DNA of 53,260 nt from Dehalococcoidia bacterium (GTDB lineage: Bacteria; Chloroflexota; Dehalococcoidia; Lucifugimonadales; Lucifugimonadaceae), in the NCBI GenBank assembly GCA_028285005.1, contig JANQQP010000004.1, positions 1-53,260 of the forward strand, read 5' to 3'. Position numbers and translations under genes: made by a program. The notes under the pieces are model-generated. The model saw only the letters and a list, made by a program, of their open reading frames with translations. It was not told the origin of the DNA and ran no database searches. Numbering within the stretch: the stretch's first letter is position 1; each line of letters begins with the position of its first letter. Positions 1-8,402 of the stretch are shown piece after piece.

Positions 1-73
1 CCAACAGCTCCAAACCGCCAACCAGCAGCGGAGCAGCATCCTCAACACCCGTATAACCAAATATTCCACACAA
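1..73 (-). CDS. glmS: GlmS, glutamine-fructose-6-phosphate aminotransferase, N-terminal fragment
   Basis: Only the first 24 codons lie in the window; the gene runs off the left edge. Reading the minus strand from a TTG start at 73-71 gives (M)CGIFGYTGVEDAAPLLVGG and continues LELL. This matches the N-terminal glutaminase (class II amidotransferase) domain of GlmS, in which Cys2 is the catalytic nucleophile after Met removal. An AAGGGG ribosome binding site at 88-83 sits 9 nt before the TTG and supports this start. GlmS makes glucosamine-6-phosphate for peptidoglycan and other amino sugars. The gene lies downstream of plsC on the same strand after about 135 bp. PurF and AsnB share the CGI-type N terminus, but the following hydrophobic pattern fits GlmS best. 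Confidence 0.82.
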   Translation of the reverse strand, partial: MCGIFGYTGVEDAAPLLVGGLELL

Positions 74-208
74 AACAAAATTCCCCTTGGTGAGAAACGA
101 TATGTGTACGGCAACGGCGGTGAGCGCTGCACGTGTTCAGGAGAGAATGACGGTCGTAATCAAAGGTAGCTAACGAGTGAGAACTAGCGAAGAGCCGTTG
201 AGGTCAAC

Positions 209-892
209 TCAGGCTAGCTCTTCGGTGTAAGCGAACGGTTTCGAAGCCGCCTCCTGATAGTAGCCCCTGTGAGATTCGGGGAGTAGACGGGCGACACGCA
301 CCATGATTTCGGTTGTCATGGCTTCCAGTTCATCACGAGATGGACGGCTTGAGGCATCAGCCGTCAGCCGGAACGGCTTTCCGATCTTGATCCGAGTGTT
401 CGCACGGGGCACAAACACCTTGAGCACGTTCTGCAGCGGCTCGGTGCCGGCAAGCCCAATCGGAACGATCGGCGCACCGGTTCTCTGCGCGATGTGTGTC
501 ACGCCTGCCAGCCCTCTTCGCATTCCGGAGGCTTCTTTGTTTCTTGTTCCTTCCGGGAAGAGGATGAGAGCTCCGTCCTCCTGGCTCAGCCGATTGATCG
601 CCCACCTGAGAGCCTTGAGATCGACACCACCTCTATCGAGAGGATGAGCGCCGTAGAGTTTCAACAAGGCTGAGAAGAGCGGGAACTTGAATAGTTCTTT
701 CTTGGCCAGGAAACCTGGATTGCGGCCGGTCAACGAGGCAACGATCGCCGGGTCGAGGTTCGAGAGGTGGTTCGCGATGAAGATCACCGGTCCGGTCTTC
801 GGTACGTTCTCCCATCCTTCGACCTTCTGATCGCCGAAGATCTTCGTCGTCGTCTTGAACCCTGCGTTGCAGAACGCAAAGAACGGGTTCAA
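209..892 (-). CDS. plsC: 1-acyl-sn-glycerol-3-phosphate acyltransferase (PlsC-like)
   Basis: The product acylates lysophosphatidic acid to phosphatidic acid at the membrane in phospholipid synthesis. The 227-residue protein has the family blocks: the catalytic NHLSNLD (HX4D) motif at residues 41-47, and FPEGTR at 112-117, which binds the glycerol phosphate. A later hydrophobic VPIGLAG stretch also fits. The start is TTG at 892-890, preceded by GGAGAG, and it overlaps the stop of cmk by 4 nt (889-892), so the two are translationally coupled. cmk-plsC adjacency is common in bacteria. Acyl-chain or lysolipid specificity cannot be read from the sequence. Confidence 0.93.
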   Translation of the reverse strand: MNPFFAFCNAGFKTTTKIFGDQKVEGWENVPKTGPVIFIANHLSNLDPAIVASLTGRNPGFLAKKELFKFPLFSALLKLYGAHPLDRGGVDLKALRWAINRLSQEDGALILFPEGTRNKEASGMRRGLAGVTHIAQRTGAPIVPIGLAGTEPLQNVLKVFVPRANTRIKIGKPFRLTADASSRPSRDELEAMTTEIMVRVARLLPESHRGYYQEAASKPFAYTEELA

Positions 893-1572
893 CTGACAAC
901 TCTCCGGGCTATATCAGAGAGTTTGCAGACGACCTCGTCAACGGTCATATCGTCGGTTTCGACTATGACCGCGTCTTCAGCTGGCCTCAATGGCGACGCC
1001 TCACGAGACGAATCGATGTCGTCGCGCTTCCTCATCGTCTCCTGCACCTCTTCCAGAGGAGGCTGCCCGGGCCGATCCTGCATCTCGACAAACCTGCGTT
1101 CGGCGCGTGTTTCGAGAGTTGCTGTGAGATAGATTTTGGGGTCCGCGTTCTTCAGAACGACGGTGCCAATGTCTCTGCCGACCATGACGATACCGCCGCC
1201 CTCGGCAAGTTTTCGCTGGGCTTCGACCATGATCTCGCGGATACGAGGGATGGCGGAAACGATCGATACCCGGCTGTCCACCTCATGGCTGCGAAGGCGC
1301 GAGGTGATGTCTGTGCCGTTGATGAAGATCAGGGTGGTGCCGTCACCTGCTGCCCGAGCCTCGATCTCGATGGCCTGGGCGGCGTCGGTAAGTTGCTTGA
1401 GGTCTTCGAAATCTGCTCCGGCATCGAGAGCAGCGACCGTGGCCGCCCTGTACATCATGCCGGTATCGAGAAAACGGTATCCGATCTTCTTGGCGAGCCT
1501 TGTCCCTACTACAGTCTTGCCTGCGGCTGCTGGTCCGTCGATGGCAATCGCCGTGGCTCCGTTTTGATGCAA
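889..1572 (-). CDS. cmk: Cytidylate kinase
   Basis: Phosphorylates CMP and dCMP to the diphosphates using ATP in the cytosol. The 227-residue protein has the P-loop GPAAAGKT at residues 13-20, the DTGxMYR nucleotide-monophosphate motif (residues 36-42), and GRDIGTVV in the second half, all diagnostic of bacterial Cmk. Length is typical. The start is TTG at 1572-1570, with GGAG six bases upstream on the minus strand. The 3' end overlaps plsC, so the pair forms one transcript. It diverges from the cvpA-like gene at 1800. Confidence 0.96.
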   Translation of the reverse strand: MHQNGATAIAIDGPAAAGKTVVGTRLAKKIGYRFLDTGMMYRAATVAALDAGADFEDLKQLTDAAQAIEIEARAAGDGTTLIFINGTDITSRLRSHEVDSRVSIVSAIPRIREIMVEAQRKLAEGGGIVMVGRDIGTVVLKNADPKIYLTATLETRAERRFVEMQDRPGQPPLEEVQETMRKRDDIDSSREASPLRPAEDAVIVETDDMTVDEVVCKLSDIARRVVS

Positions 1573-1734
1573 TTCGTGCTCCGAAGTACAGGTTTCTGCT
1601 GAACATAAGGTTCAGCGTGAGGCACAGTGAGTTTAACGAACCATGTACCGGGTTGTCCTGAGCCCTAAGTTCTGCGAACTAGAGCGCTTGGAACATTGCC
1701 GTAATTCGGCCGCTGCTAAACTCCCGGAACGCAG

Positions 1735-1755
1735 CCCCGGTTTGGTTCGCCGGGG
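1735..1755. other. Stem-loop between cmk and the cvpA-like gene
   Basis: CCCCGG at 1735-1740 pairs with CCGGGG at 1750-1755 around a 9-nt loop, in the divergent region 1573-1799. It would lie in the 5' leader of the cvpA-like gene. There is no clean U-tract directly behind the stem, so I do not call it a terminator. The rest of this 227-bp region holds no further signal I can defend. Confidence 0.25.
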
Positions 1756-1799
1756 TCGGCAAACAATTTTGACGAGAACCGAAGGGACGCCGCAGGGCA

Positions 1800-2495
1800 G
1801 TGAATTTCTTTGACTGGGTGTTGATCGCACTATTCGTGGTCGGTGCATTCTGGGGCTACCGCAAAGGCCTGATAGACGCTGTGCTGCTGGTAGCGTCGAT
1901 CTACATTGCTCTACTCCTCAGCGGACAGTTCGCCGAGCGTCTACTGAGCACATTCTGGGATGTCGCTGATCAACAAGCCCTGGCTACTGCGGCCGGCTAC
2001 GTAATCATATTCATAGGTGTGTTTCTGGCTGGTCGCGTTGTGTCCCGCTTCGTCAAGTCAAGCCTGAACAAGGTGAAGGCGAGCTGGACCGACAAGGCCG
2101 GCGGAGTGGTTGTAGGAGTCGTTGCCGGTGTGCTGCTTTCTGGTGGGCTGATGGCGGTGACCGCACGGTTTACATATGTGATTGATGAAGAGGCCGCCGG
2201 AGCGAACGACAGCTCAGGAGGCTTCAGCCCTGAGGCTCTGTTCGATCAGCTACGGGAGACTGCCGAGAGCTACCTGGTTGACTCAGGTCGTGAGAACACT
2301 GACCGCTGGCTCGTAGAGTCGGAGGTTGTTGGTGTGCTCATGGACATTCGCGACGTCTTGCCAGGGGGCACGCTGGGCATGGCGCCGGACGATTTCGAGA
2401 CTGCGCTCGACATTCTCGATGACCGTCGGAGTGCCGAAGATTCGACCGGGACCGCACGTTTTCGTGGTGAGAGTGTGCAATCCGACTCGCTTTAA
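1800..2495 (+). CDS. CvpA family membrane protein
   Basis: A 231-residue protein whose first half has the CvpA (colicin V production) pattern. It begins with the short MNFFDWVLIALFVVGAFWGY segment and the G-x-x-K-G turn, followed by three more hydrophobic helices at about residues 28-44, 63-82 and 101-121. The second half (residues 130-231) is hydrophilic, acidic and probably disordered or extracytoplasmic. The start is GTG at 1800, with AGGG-type sequences upstream. The family is linked to stress tolerance and cell-envelope functions, but no biochemical activity is established. It stands alone between divergent cmk and the HNH gene. Confidence 0.8.
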   Translation: MNFFDWVLIALFVVGAFWGYRKGLIDAVLLVASIYIALLLSGQFAERLLSTFWDVADQQALATAAGYVIIFIGVFLAGRVVSRFVKSSLNKVKASWTDKAGGVVVGVVAGVLLSGGLMAVTARFTYVIDEEAAGANDSSGGFSPEALFDQLRETAESYLVDSGRENTDRWLVESEVVGVLMDIRDVLPGGTLGMAPDDFETALDILDDRRSAEDSTGTARFRGESVQSDSL

Positions 2496-2502
2496 GCCGT
2501 GG

Positions 2503-2508
2503 TATAAC
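2503..2508 (+). promoter_or_regulatory. Possible -10 element before the HNH gene
   Basis: TATAAC preceded by TGG resembles an extended -10 box. It lies 56 bp upstream of the GTG start of the HNH gene. No convincing -35 hexamer is present. Confidence 0.25.
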
Positions 2509-2563
2509 GGTGTTGAAGTAAGGTCAAACGGCGCGTGACCTCCTGACGCTGAGGCAAATAGGC

Positions 2564-3136
2564 GTGTTGATCACTCGAGCACCCGTACTGGTCCTCAACC
2601 AGAACTACCAGCCGCTGAACATCTGCAATGTGCGGCGTGCCATCGCGCTTCTTGGCAAGGGTAAGGCTGAGCCGATCGGCGAGACTGGCGAGTATCTTCA
2701 CAGCGCCGATGACCTGATCGAGAAGCCGGTCATCATTCGTCTCTACTACATGGTCAAGCGGCCTCTTCACCGCCGGAAGCTCTCGCGCCGCGAGGTGTTC
2801 GTTCGAGACGGCTTTCGATGCCAGTACTGTGGATCGAAGACGAGAGACCTGACTTTAGACCACGTAATGCCACGGTCTCGAGGTGGTCAGCACACCTGGG
2901 ACAACATCGTGAGCGCCTGCAAGCCCTGCAATCATGGCAAGGCTGGACGCACGCCGCGTGAAGCGGGCATGGCGCTGTTCACTGCGCCTCGTGAGCCCAG
3001 GCCGAACCCGTATGCCATGTTCCACCCGGGCCGGGTGCTGGACGAATGGCGTCCGTTCCTGCCGTGGGTGCAGCCTTCGCCATTCGGCGAAGTTGACTCA
3101 GAGTTCCAGACGGGTTCTGCAGCTGCAGGCGGCTAG
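2564..3136 (+). CDS. HNH endonuclease family protein
   Basis: A 190-residue stand-alone HNH protein. Residues 1-70 form the N-terminal region common to this bacterial family (LNQNYQPL near residues 11-18). The HNH core has a zinc-binding CxxC at 86-89, the DH pair at 99-100, Asn114, and a second CxxC at 119-122 followed by N123. These residues are those needed for a beta-beta-alpha metal nuclease fold. Homologues are widespread, single-copy and of uncertain role, and not usually part of mobile elements. The start is GTG at 2564; TTG at 2567 is an alternative. Its stop shares bases with that of the convergent holB (CTAG at 3133-3136). Confidence 0.88.
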   Translation: MLITRAPVLVLNQNYQPLNICNVRRAIALLGKGKAEPIGETGEYLHSADDLIEKPVIIRLYYMVKRPLHRRKLSRREVFVRDGFRCQYCGSKTRDLTLDHVMPRSRGGQHTWDNIVSACKPCNHGKAGRTPREAGMALFTAPREPRPNPYAMFHPGRVLDEWRPFLPWVQPSPFGEVDSEFQTGSAAAGG

Positions 3137-4254
3137 CCTGCCGGTGTGCTGACACTCTTCAGGGTGACCGCGGGCATTTCGAGTGCCATGACTTCCAGTG
3201 CGAGCCGCGGGATGGCGTTCGCTTCCAGTGCTGCGATGGCACCTGATACCGAGTTTGCTCCTTGCGAAATCTGAGGCTCAGAAAGCTGCTTGGCGATCTC
3301 ATCTATCGCCTCCAGCCAGTTCGAGTTCATCACGTTTTCGGGCAGCCCAGCTTTGGCAACGGCTATGTCACGCCACCACTCGAGCCATCGTTGAAGTTCG
3401 CCCAGCACTCCGTCTCGATCACGACGGAACCGGCCGGATAGTTCATTGGCGTATGAGAACCGCTCCTCAAGTCCGGCAGAAAGAGCGCTGAGAATCCGAG
3501 TAGCTGTCTGGGCGTGAAGCTCTAGCACTGCCGGGTCCTGTAGAGCGGATATGGCCCAGCCTGGTTTGCCTGCCGAGAGTCTTGAGAGACGTTCGGCCTG
3601 CTCCGGGTCGGCTTCGAATTTATCGACCAGCTTTTCAGCGATGAGATCTGTGCTCACAGCCCGGAGCCTTATCCGCTGGCAGCGGGAGACGATGGTCTCG
3701 GGTAGCGAATCGGCGTCTGGCGCGATCAGCACGATGAATACATCTTCTGAGGGCTCTTCGAGGGTCTTCAGGAGGGCGTTTGCGGCGGGTGCGGATAGCT
3801 CATCTGCGTCGTCGAGGATGAACACCCTGGCTTTCCCTTCGAAGGGCTTTAGGGCGGCTTCGCGCTGGAGCTCGTGTACGTGATTGATAGAGATGTTCTG
3901 TCGCTCGGATGCGCCTTCGCCGCCAGAACCGGCAGAGTCGTCTTTCAGCGGAGTCGACCTGTCGATCACTCGAACATCTGCGTGCTGGCCTTTGCGGATT
4001 CGTTGCGCCGCCGGACAGGACGCGAGGTCGAGCACGGGAGCTTCGCCAAATAGGTCTGGCTGCGGCTCGCAATTCACAAGACAAGCGAGATCGATGGCAA
4101 GTGTCTTCCTGCCGACCTGGTCGGGCCCTGTGATCAAGTAGGCGTGGGAGAGCCTGCCGGTCCGGTTTGCTGCATCCAGCATCTGGACCGAGGCGTCGTG
4201 GCCGAAGGTTCTCCAGCCCTTCGCCGCCGGGATCTCTGTCGCTGCCTCAAACAA
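3133..4254 (-). CDS. holB: DNA polymerase III delta-prime subunit (HolB)
   Basis: A clamp-loader AAA+ subunit that helps load the beta sliding clamp at the replication fork. Family signs are the opening WRTFGHD...GRLSHAYLITGP, a Walker A-like GPDQVGRKT, an intact AAA+ sensor/Walker B region (VFILDDADELS then ANALLKTLEEP), and the SRCQRIRLR arginine-finger region. The usual zinc module is degenerate: only part of the four-Cys set remains (Cys in LVNCE and in ASCPAAQRI). An upstream GTG at 4287 would overlap lysA by 41 nt. I prefer TTG at 4254-4252, overlapping the lysA stop by 8 nt, because family similarity starts just after it. Neither start has a strong ribosome binding site. Confidence 0.88.
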   Translation of the reverse strand: MFEAATEIPAAKGWRTFGHDASVQMLDAANRTGRLSHAYLITGPDQVGRKTLAIDLACLVNCEPQPDLFGEAPVLDLASCPAAQRIRKGQHADVRVIDRSTPLKDDSAGSGGEGASERQNISINHVHELQREAALKPFEGKARVFILDDADELSAPAANALLKTLEEPSEDVFIVLIAPDADSLPETIVSRCQRIRLRAVSTDLIAEKLVDKFEADPEQAERLSRLSAGKPGWAISALQDPAVLELHAQTATRILSALSAGLEERFSYANELSGRFRRDRDGVLGELQRWLEWWRDIAVAKAGLPENVMNSNWLEAIDEIAKQLSEPQISQGANSVSGAIAALEANAIPRLALEVMALEMPAVTLKSVSTPAG

Positions 4255-5572
4255 GGCTTGTCGCCAGCAGGTCTTCGTAGGTCTCACGTCGCCGGATCAG
4301 GCGTGCATCGCCGTCCTTGACCATCACGATGGCTGGTCGAGTTGTCATGTTGTAGTTGCTCGCCATCGGCACGGAGTAAGCGCCTGAGGTTGGCGTGCAA
4401 AGAAGATCGCCTGAGTCGAGCACAGGCAGTTCCACATCCTTCGCGATGTAGTCGCCTGACTCGCAGTACTTGCCTACCACCGTCACCTTTTCGGTCGGCT
4501 CGGCGTATGGCTCGTGTGCCCGGCGAACCGTGTACTCGGATGAGTAGAGCGCAGGGCGTATGTTGTCGCCCATACCACCGTCCACGCTTACATAGACGCG
4601 CACATTTGGAATCCGCTTTATACCGCCAACTTGATACACCGCAACTCCGGCCCGGGCGACGATGGCGCGTCCCGGCTCGACCGTGAGCTGGGGCTCTTCG
4701 AGCCCGTATCTGTCGCAGCCGGAGCGAACCGCCACAGAGATCTCGTTTGCGTAGGCCGTGATCGGTGGCGGCAGTTCTTCGCCGACGTAGCCCACTGCGA
4801 AGCCGCCGCCGGGGTTGAACTCGGTTAGCTGCAAGCCGTGCACGTCTCGCATCTCAGCCGCGAATTTCAGCACATAGTCGATGGCCTGCGAGTATGGCTC
4901 CAGCTCGAAGATCGGCGAGCCCAGGTGGAAGTGCAGCCCAACCACTTCGAGGTTGTCGGCTGACAGCGCCTGCTGCACGGCCTCTGCGGCTGCTCCGGTC
5001 TCGATCGAAAAGCCGAACTTGGAGTCAAGCACACCGGTGGTCGTGAGCAGGTGAGTATGAGGATCAACGCTCGGCGAGACCCGCAGCAGAACCTTCTGTC
5101 GGATGCCCTTCTCTCGAGCCACCTCATTGAGTAGACCGATCTCGTAGAAGGAGTCGAGAGTTATGCGTCCGATGCCGTAGTCAAGGGCCTCGCTCAGCTC
5201 TTCGCGACCCTTGTTATTGCCGTGGAAGTTGAGCCTCTCCGCGGGAAAGCCAGCTGCTTTCGCGAAGATCAGCTCGCCGCCGGTGACGACATCCATGTGG
5301 AGACCTTCTTCGGCGATGATTTTCGCCAAAGCAGGGTTTGCGAAGGCCTTGGTCGAGTACTCGATGTGCGTTCGCTCGTAGGCGTCTGTGAAGCCGCTAG
5401 TGAACTGCCTGCACATGTGCCGGACCGTATCTTCGTCGTAGATGTAGAGCGGCGTGCCAAACTCACTTGCCAGTTGAGCTATCGAGCATCCGCCGATCGT
5501 GATGTCTCCCGCGTCGTTTAGGCTCGCTGAGACCGGGAATATCTCCTGGTCGTTGTTGGTTAACTGTGGCAT
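4247..5572 (-). CDS. lysA: Diaminopimelate decarboxylase
   Basis: The final step of lysine biosynthesis, decarboxylating meso-diaminopimelate with PLP in the cytosol. The 441-residue protein has the PLP-lysine motif YSTKAFAN near residue 75, HFHLGS, the FNPGGG phosphate-binding loop, EPGR, and the CESGD motif that completes the active site across the dimer. The start is ATG at 5572. Downstream it overlaps holB, so lysA and holB share a transcript. It diverges from selD. Alternative family members (ornithine/arginine decarboxylases) are less likely given the VEPGR and YCESGD context. Confidence 0.96.
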   Translation of the reverse strand: MPQLTNNDQEIFPVSASLNDAGDITIGGCSIAQLASEFGTPLYIYDEDTVRHMCRQFTSGFTDAYERTHIEYSTKAFANPALAKIIAEEGLHMDVVTGGELIFAKAAGFPAERLNFHGNNKGREELSEALDYGIGRITLDSFYEIGLLNEVAREKGIRQKVLLRVSPSVDPHTHLLTTTGVLDSKFGFSIETGAAAEAVQQALSADNLEVVGLHFHLGSPIFELEPYSQAIDYVLKFAAEMRDVHGLQLTEFNPGGGFAVGYVGEELPPPITAYANEISVAVRSGCDRYGLEEPQLTVEPGRAIVARAGVAVYQVGGIKRIPNVRVYVSVDGGMGDNIRPALYSSEYTVRRAHEPYAEPTEKVTVVGKYCESGDYIAKDVELPVLDSGDLLCTPTSGAYSVPMASNYNMTTRPAIVMVKDGDARLIRRRETYEDLLATSLV

Positions 5573-5661
5573 CTGGGTCTATCGGAGTTGGTAATGAGAG
5601 TGGCGAATAGTATGCCAGCTTGCGGGTCTAGCGGCCTAGCTATTTGCGGTTACGCCCTCGA

Positions 5662-5667
5662 TATACT
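5662..5667 (+). promoter_or_regulatory. Possible -10 element for selD
   Basis: TATACT sits 67 bp upstream of the selD GTG. The ten bases TATACTTCTG recur exactly upstream of rpsF (42444-42453), which supports a promoter role. No -35 hexamer is convincing. Confidence 0.35.
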
Positions 5668-5733
5668 TCTGTGCATCTCATTCGCAGCGAAGGTCGACGC
5701 TGTCTCAAACAGGCGATCAAGAGAGGAACGAAA

Positions 5734-6789
5734 GTGACTCAGACTGAGTTCACAGGCCGGCTCACAGAGCTGGCTTCATGCGCTGGTTGAGCCGGTAAGC
5801 TCTCGCAGAGCGAACTGGCCAGTGTGCTGAGCCAGCTGCCGCCCGCAACCTACAAGGACCCGAACGTCATTGTGGGTTTCGAGTCCGGTGACGATGCTGC
5901 CATCTACCGGATTTCGGATGAACTCGCGCTTGTTTTAACCGTAGATTTCTTCCCTCCAATCGTTGACGACCCTTTCCAGTTCGGTGAGATCGCGGTCGCA
6001 AATGCACTTTCCGACGTGTACGCAAAGGGCGGACGGCCGGTCACCGCACTGAACATTGCAGCGTTCCCTCGCGGACTAGACCCGAAGATCGTCGCGAAGG
6101 TGCTGGAGGGCGGGCAATCGAAGGCGTCAGAGGCCAAAGTTTCGATCGTCGGTGGACATACCGTCGACGATGCTGAACCCAAGTACGGACTTGCCGTTAC
6201 AGGTCTGATCGACCCCGGTGACGAGATCAAGAACAGCGGAGCGAAGCCCGGCGACGCGCTGGTACTGACGAAGGCCATCGGGACCGGGATCATCACTACT
6301 GCGGGCAAGGCCGGTGTGGTCAAAGCCGCCGTATTGGACGGAGCCGTCCGGTCGATGTCGATGCTGAACCTTGGAGCGTCCGAGTCGATGCTTGAAGTGG
6401 GTGTCAATGCGGCGACCGACGTCACGGGCTTTGGACTGCTCGGGCATCTTCACACGATGCTGAAAGCAAGTGGAGTCTCGGCCGAGTTGCGGCTGGGCGA
6501 TGTGCCGAGACTGGATGGCGCGATGGAGCTACTGGAGAATGGAGTTGCGCCTGGTGGAACGCACAGAAATGTCGAGGCGCTTTCAAAGGTCGTGCACTGG
6601 GGAGACGCCGTTGGTGAGCTGGACAGACTGCTCCTTTGCGATGCACAGACTTCCGGCGGACTGCTGATAGCCGTGCCGCAGGAACGGCTCGGCGAACTTC
6701 AGAGTGCTCTGACGGCAAATGGTTCACTGTTTGCCGCCGAGATCGGCACTGTCGCGGATGGGCCGGCGGGCGAGATCACAGTTCACTAA
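5734..6789 (+). CDS. selD: Selenide, water dikinase (SelD) containing selenocysteine at residue 19
   Basis: SelD makes selenophosphate from selenide and ATP, the selenium donor for Sec-tRNA and selenouridine. The visible family region starts at 5824, but the conserved N-terminal active-site segment lies upstream across an in-frame TGA. From GTG at 5734 (GAGAGGA ribosome binding site at 5721-5727) the frame reads ...ELASCAGUAGKLSQSEL..., with U encoded by TGA at 5788-5790. Sec19 lies three residues before Lys22, the spacing of the essential Cys17 and Lys20 of E. coli SelD. Later motifs fit: GDDAAIY, ALSDVYAKGG, GGHTVDD and the glycine-rich TDVTGFGLLGH. The product is 351 aa. Starting at the downstream GTG (5824) would give a protein without its catalytic residue. 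It converges on mazG with a 4-bp overlap. Confidence 0.93.
5788..5790 (+). other. In-frame TGA read as selenocysteine (selD codon 19)
   Basis: The TGA falls exactly at the active-site chalcogen position of SelD, between CAG and AGK. Reading is open on both sides in the same frame, from GTG 5734 to TAA 6789. Many organisms carry Sec or Cys at this position. Confidence 0.88.
5791..5819 (+). promoter_or_regulatory. Bacterial SECIS-like hairpin directly after the selD UGA
   Basis: The lower stem pairs GCCGGT (5791-5796) with ACTGGC (5814-5819), with one G-U pair. The upper stem pairs GCTCT (5799-5803) with AGAGC (5807-5811). The apical loop is CGC (5804-5806), with a G in second position. Bacterial SECIS elements lie inside the coding sequence just after UGA and carry a loop G that SelB reads; this fits, though the loop is on the short side. 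The fold is by eye. Confidence 0.7.
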
Positions 6790-7556
6790 TTAGCCTTCGA
6801 CTCATTCCAGACCCGATCACGCTCAGCGCCCTTGAGTTCCGCAAGTGGAACGTCACCCGCAAGTTCTTCAGCCCGAAGCACCCGGTTGCGAAGAGCCACG
6901 GCCGCCGTTCTCAGGGCGATCTCGGGATCAATCCCAGCCTGCCTGACCTCTCGCGCAACCTGCATTAGCAGATCGGCAGCACGCACTTCCGCGCCCTGCT
7001 CCGACTCACCCTCTTTTCTCTCGAATACGGTGCTGGTCGGCTGGGCTTCCGGCCAATTGAGATCTGCCTTGATCGTCCGCCGTTGAACCGATCCAGCCAA
7101 CGCTAGAGCCGGCATCGACGATGGCAGGCTGGCAACAGCGGAATTGCGCCCACTTTCGCCGCGCTTCAACTCCTCCCAGCGGTCGACGACGGCGTCGGGG
7201 TCCGTCAGCTGCTCTGCTCCCGCGAAGACGTGCGGGTGACGCCTGACAAGCTTCTCCCTCACCTTGCGCGCAGCGGTCACTGCGTCGAAACTGCCGTCGC
7301 GACGGGCGATGTCTGTGTAGAAGGCGATGTGAGTCATGACATCACCGAGCTCTTCCTCGGTGCCATCGCCATCGCCGGAATCGACCGCATCGAGGAGTTC
7401 GTATACCTCTTCGAGAGTGTGCTGTCGTAGGGACTTGTGCGTCTGTTCAGCATCCCAGGGGCATCCGCCTGGGTTTCGAAGGTGTTCGACAGTGGCGATC
7501 AGTTCAGCGAATGCCTCTCCGGCCTGCCGGGCGTAGTCAGACATCTCGATCACCAT
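6786..7556 (-). CDS. mazG: Nucleoside triphosphate pyrophosphohydrolase (MazG)
   Basis: MazG hydrolyses NTPs and dNTPs to monophosphates and pyrophosphate, cleaning the nucleotide pool and influencing the stringent response. The protein (256 aa) has the all-alpha MazG signature: the CPWDAEQTHKSL entry motif, the metal-binding EE(V/T)YE in HTLEEVYELLDAV, then EEELGDVMTHIAFY, and RRHPHVF. The second domain is weaker, as in many shorter MazG proteins. The open frame extends upstream to 7673 but would overlap the divergent membrane-protein gene; ATG at 7556 with GAGG just upstream is the better start. The stop overlaps that of selD (CTAA). Confidence 0.92.
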   Translation of the reverse strand: MVIEMSDYARQAGEAFAELIATVEHLRNPGGCPWDAEQTHKSLRQHTLEEVYELLDAVDSGDGDGTEEELGDVMTHIAFYTDIARRDGSFDAVTAARKVREKLVRRHPHVFAGAEQLTDPDAVVDRWEELKRGESGRNSAVASLPSSMPALALAGSVQRRTIKADLNWPEAQPTSTVFERKEGESEQGAEVRAADLLMQVAREVRQAGIDPEIALRTAAVALRNRVLRAEELAGDVPLAELKGAERDRVWNESKAN

Positions 7557-7618
7557 AGGCCTCTTTCGCGCTGGGCAAGACGGTTTCTTCAGTAGTTCAG
7601 ACAGTATCCTAATTGGCG

Positions 7619-8398
7619 ATGCAACACCCCGCCGTTCAGAGTTTGCGAGTCCGGCTGGTGCCACCGGTCTCATGGCCTGTGGATGCCCGCGGCTGGACGG
7701 TGTTCTCTTTTGCGGCGATATTCGCCCTGGCTGTACCGGTCTTTTTGATCCTGGCGAATGTCGAGTACGTCACGAAGAGCGATTGGCTCTATTCGTACAA
7801 CTGGTGGCGCAACGACATTCCCAACAGGACTTCACTCCCGGTGTCGGAGTTGGACAGCGGGGCCGATCAGATCAAGGACTACTTCACTAACGATGTAGAA
7901 CGGCTGGACCTGCGAGTGACGTTCCGCGGCCAGCCTGATTTTGCTCTCTACTCCGAGCGCGAGATCAGTCACATGGTGGACGTGAAGGGACTCATGCAGG
8001 GCGTCTTCAATGCTGTGCGGATCACCGGTGCCATCGCACTACTGATCGCTCTGGCTGGCCTGGTCTACTTTGGCCGGCAGTTCTGGGACCTATTGCTGAT
8101 GACGTTACGTTGGTCTGCGCTGGGGTCGGGGATCGTAGTTGGAGTGTTCGGAATCGCAGTGCTGATCGATTTCAACTTCGTGTTCCGCCAGTTTCATTTC
8201 TTGAGTTTTGCCAACGATCTTTGGCTGCTAAATCCGTTTACCGACTTCCTGATAATCATGTTCCCGCAGCGCTTTTTCTTCGAGGCGACGCTGTTCATTG
8301 CGGTGTTCTCGATAGCGCAGTTCGCTCTCCTGATGTACGCAGTGGCGCGTATCAAGCGGCGGATGGTCAATGAGCAGTCAGGGCTTCAGCGGCCTTAG
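7619..8398 (+). CDS. Integral membrane protein, DUF1461/TIGR01906-like
   Basis: About 259 residues with four strong hydrophobic segments (about residues 29-48, 132-152, 163-186 and 218-242 of this reading). A large loop after the first segment contains the ALYSEREISHMVDVKGLM pattern. The E-x-x-HM-x-DVK signature is typical of the DUF1461 (TIGR01906) family, which has no established function. ATG at 7619 is preferred over TTG at 7613. It diverges from mazG and converges on the protease gene with a 4-bp gap. Confidence 0.72.
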   Translation: MQHPAVQSLRVRLVPPVSWPVDARGWTVFSFAAIFALAVPVFLILANVEYVTKSDWLYSYNWWRNDIPNRTSLPVSELDSGADQIKDYFTNDVERLDLRVTFRGQPDFALYSEREISHMVDVKGLMQGVFNAVRITGAIALLIALAGLVYFGRQFWDLLLMTLRWSALGSGIVVGVFGIAVLIDFNFVFRQFHFLSFANDLWLLNPFTDFLIIMFPQRFFFEATLFIAVFSIAQFALLMYAVARIKRRMVNEQSGLQRP

Positions 8399-8402
8399 CT
8401 GC

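Noticed and set aside
303..647. Plus-strand ORFs opposite plsC and many similar opposite-strand ORFs
   Set aside because: They are antisense shadows of well-supported genes, with no ribosome binding sites or family motifs.
7557..7673. N-terminal extension of MazG to 7673
   Set aside because: It overlaps the start of the divergent membrane-protein gene and the extra residues do not resemble MazG; ATG 7556 has a ribosome binding site.
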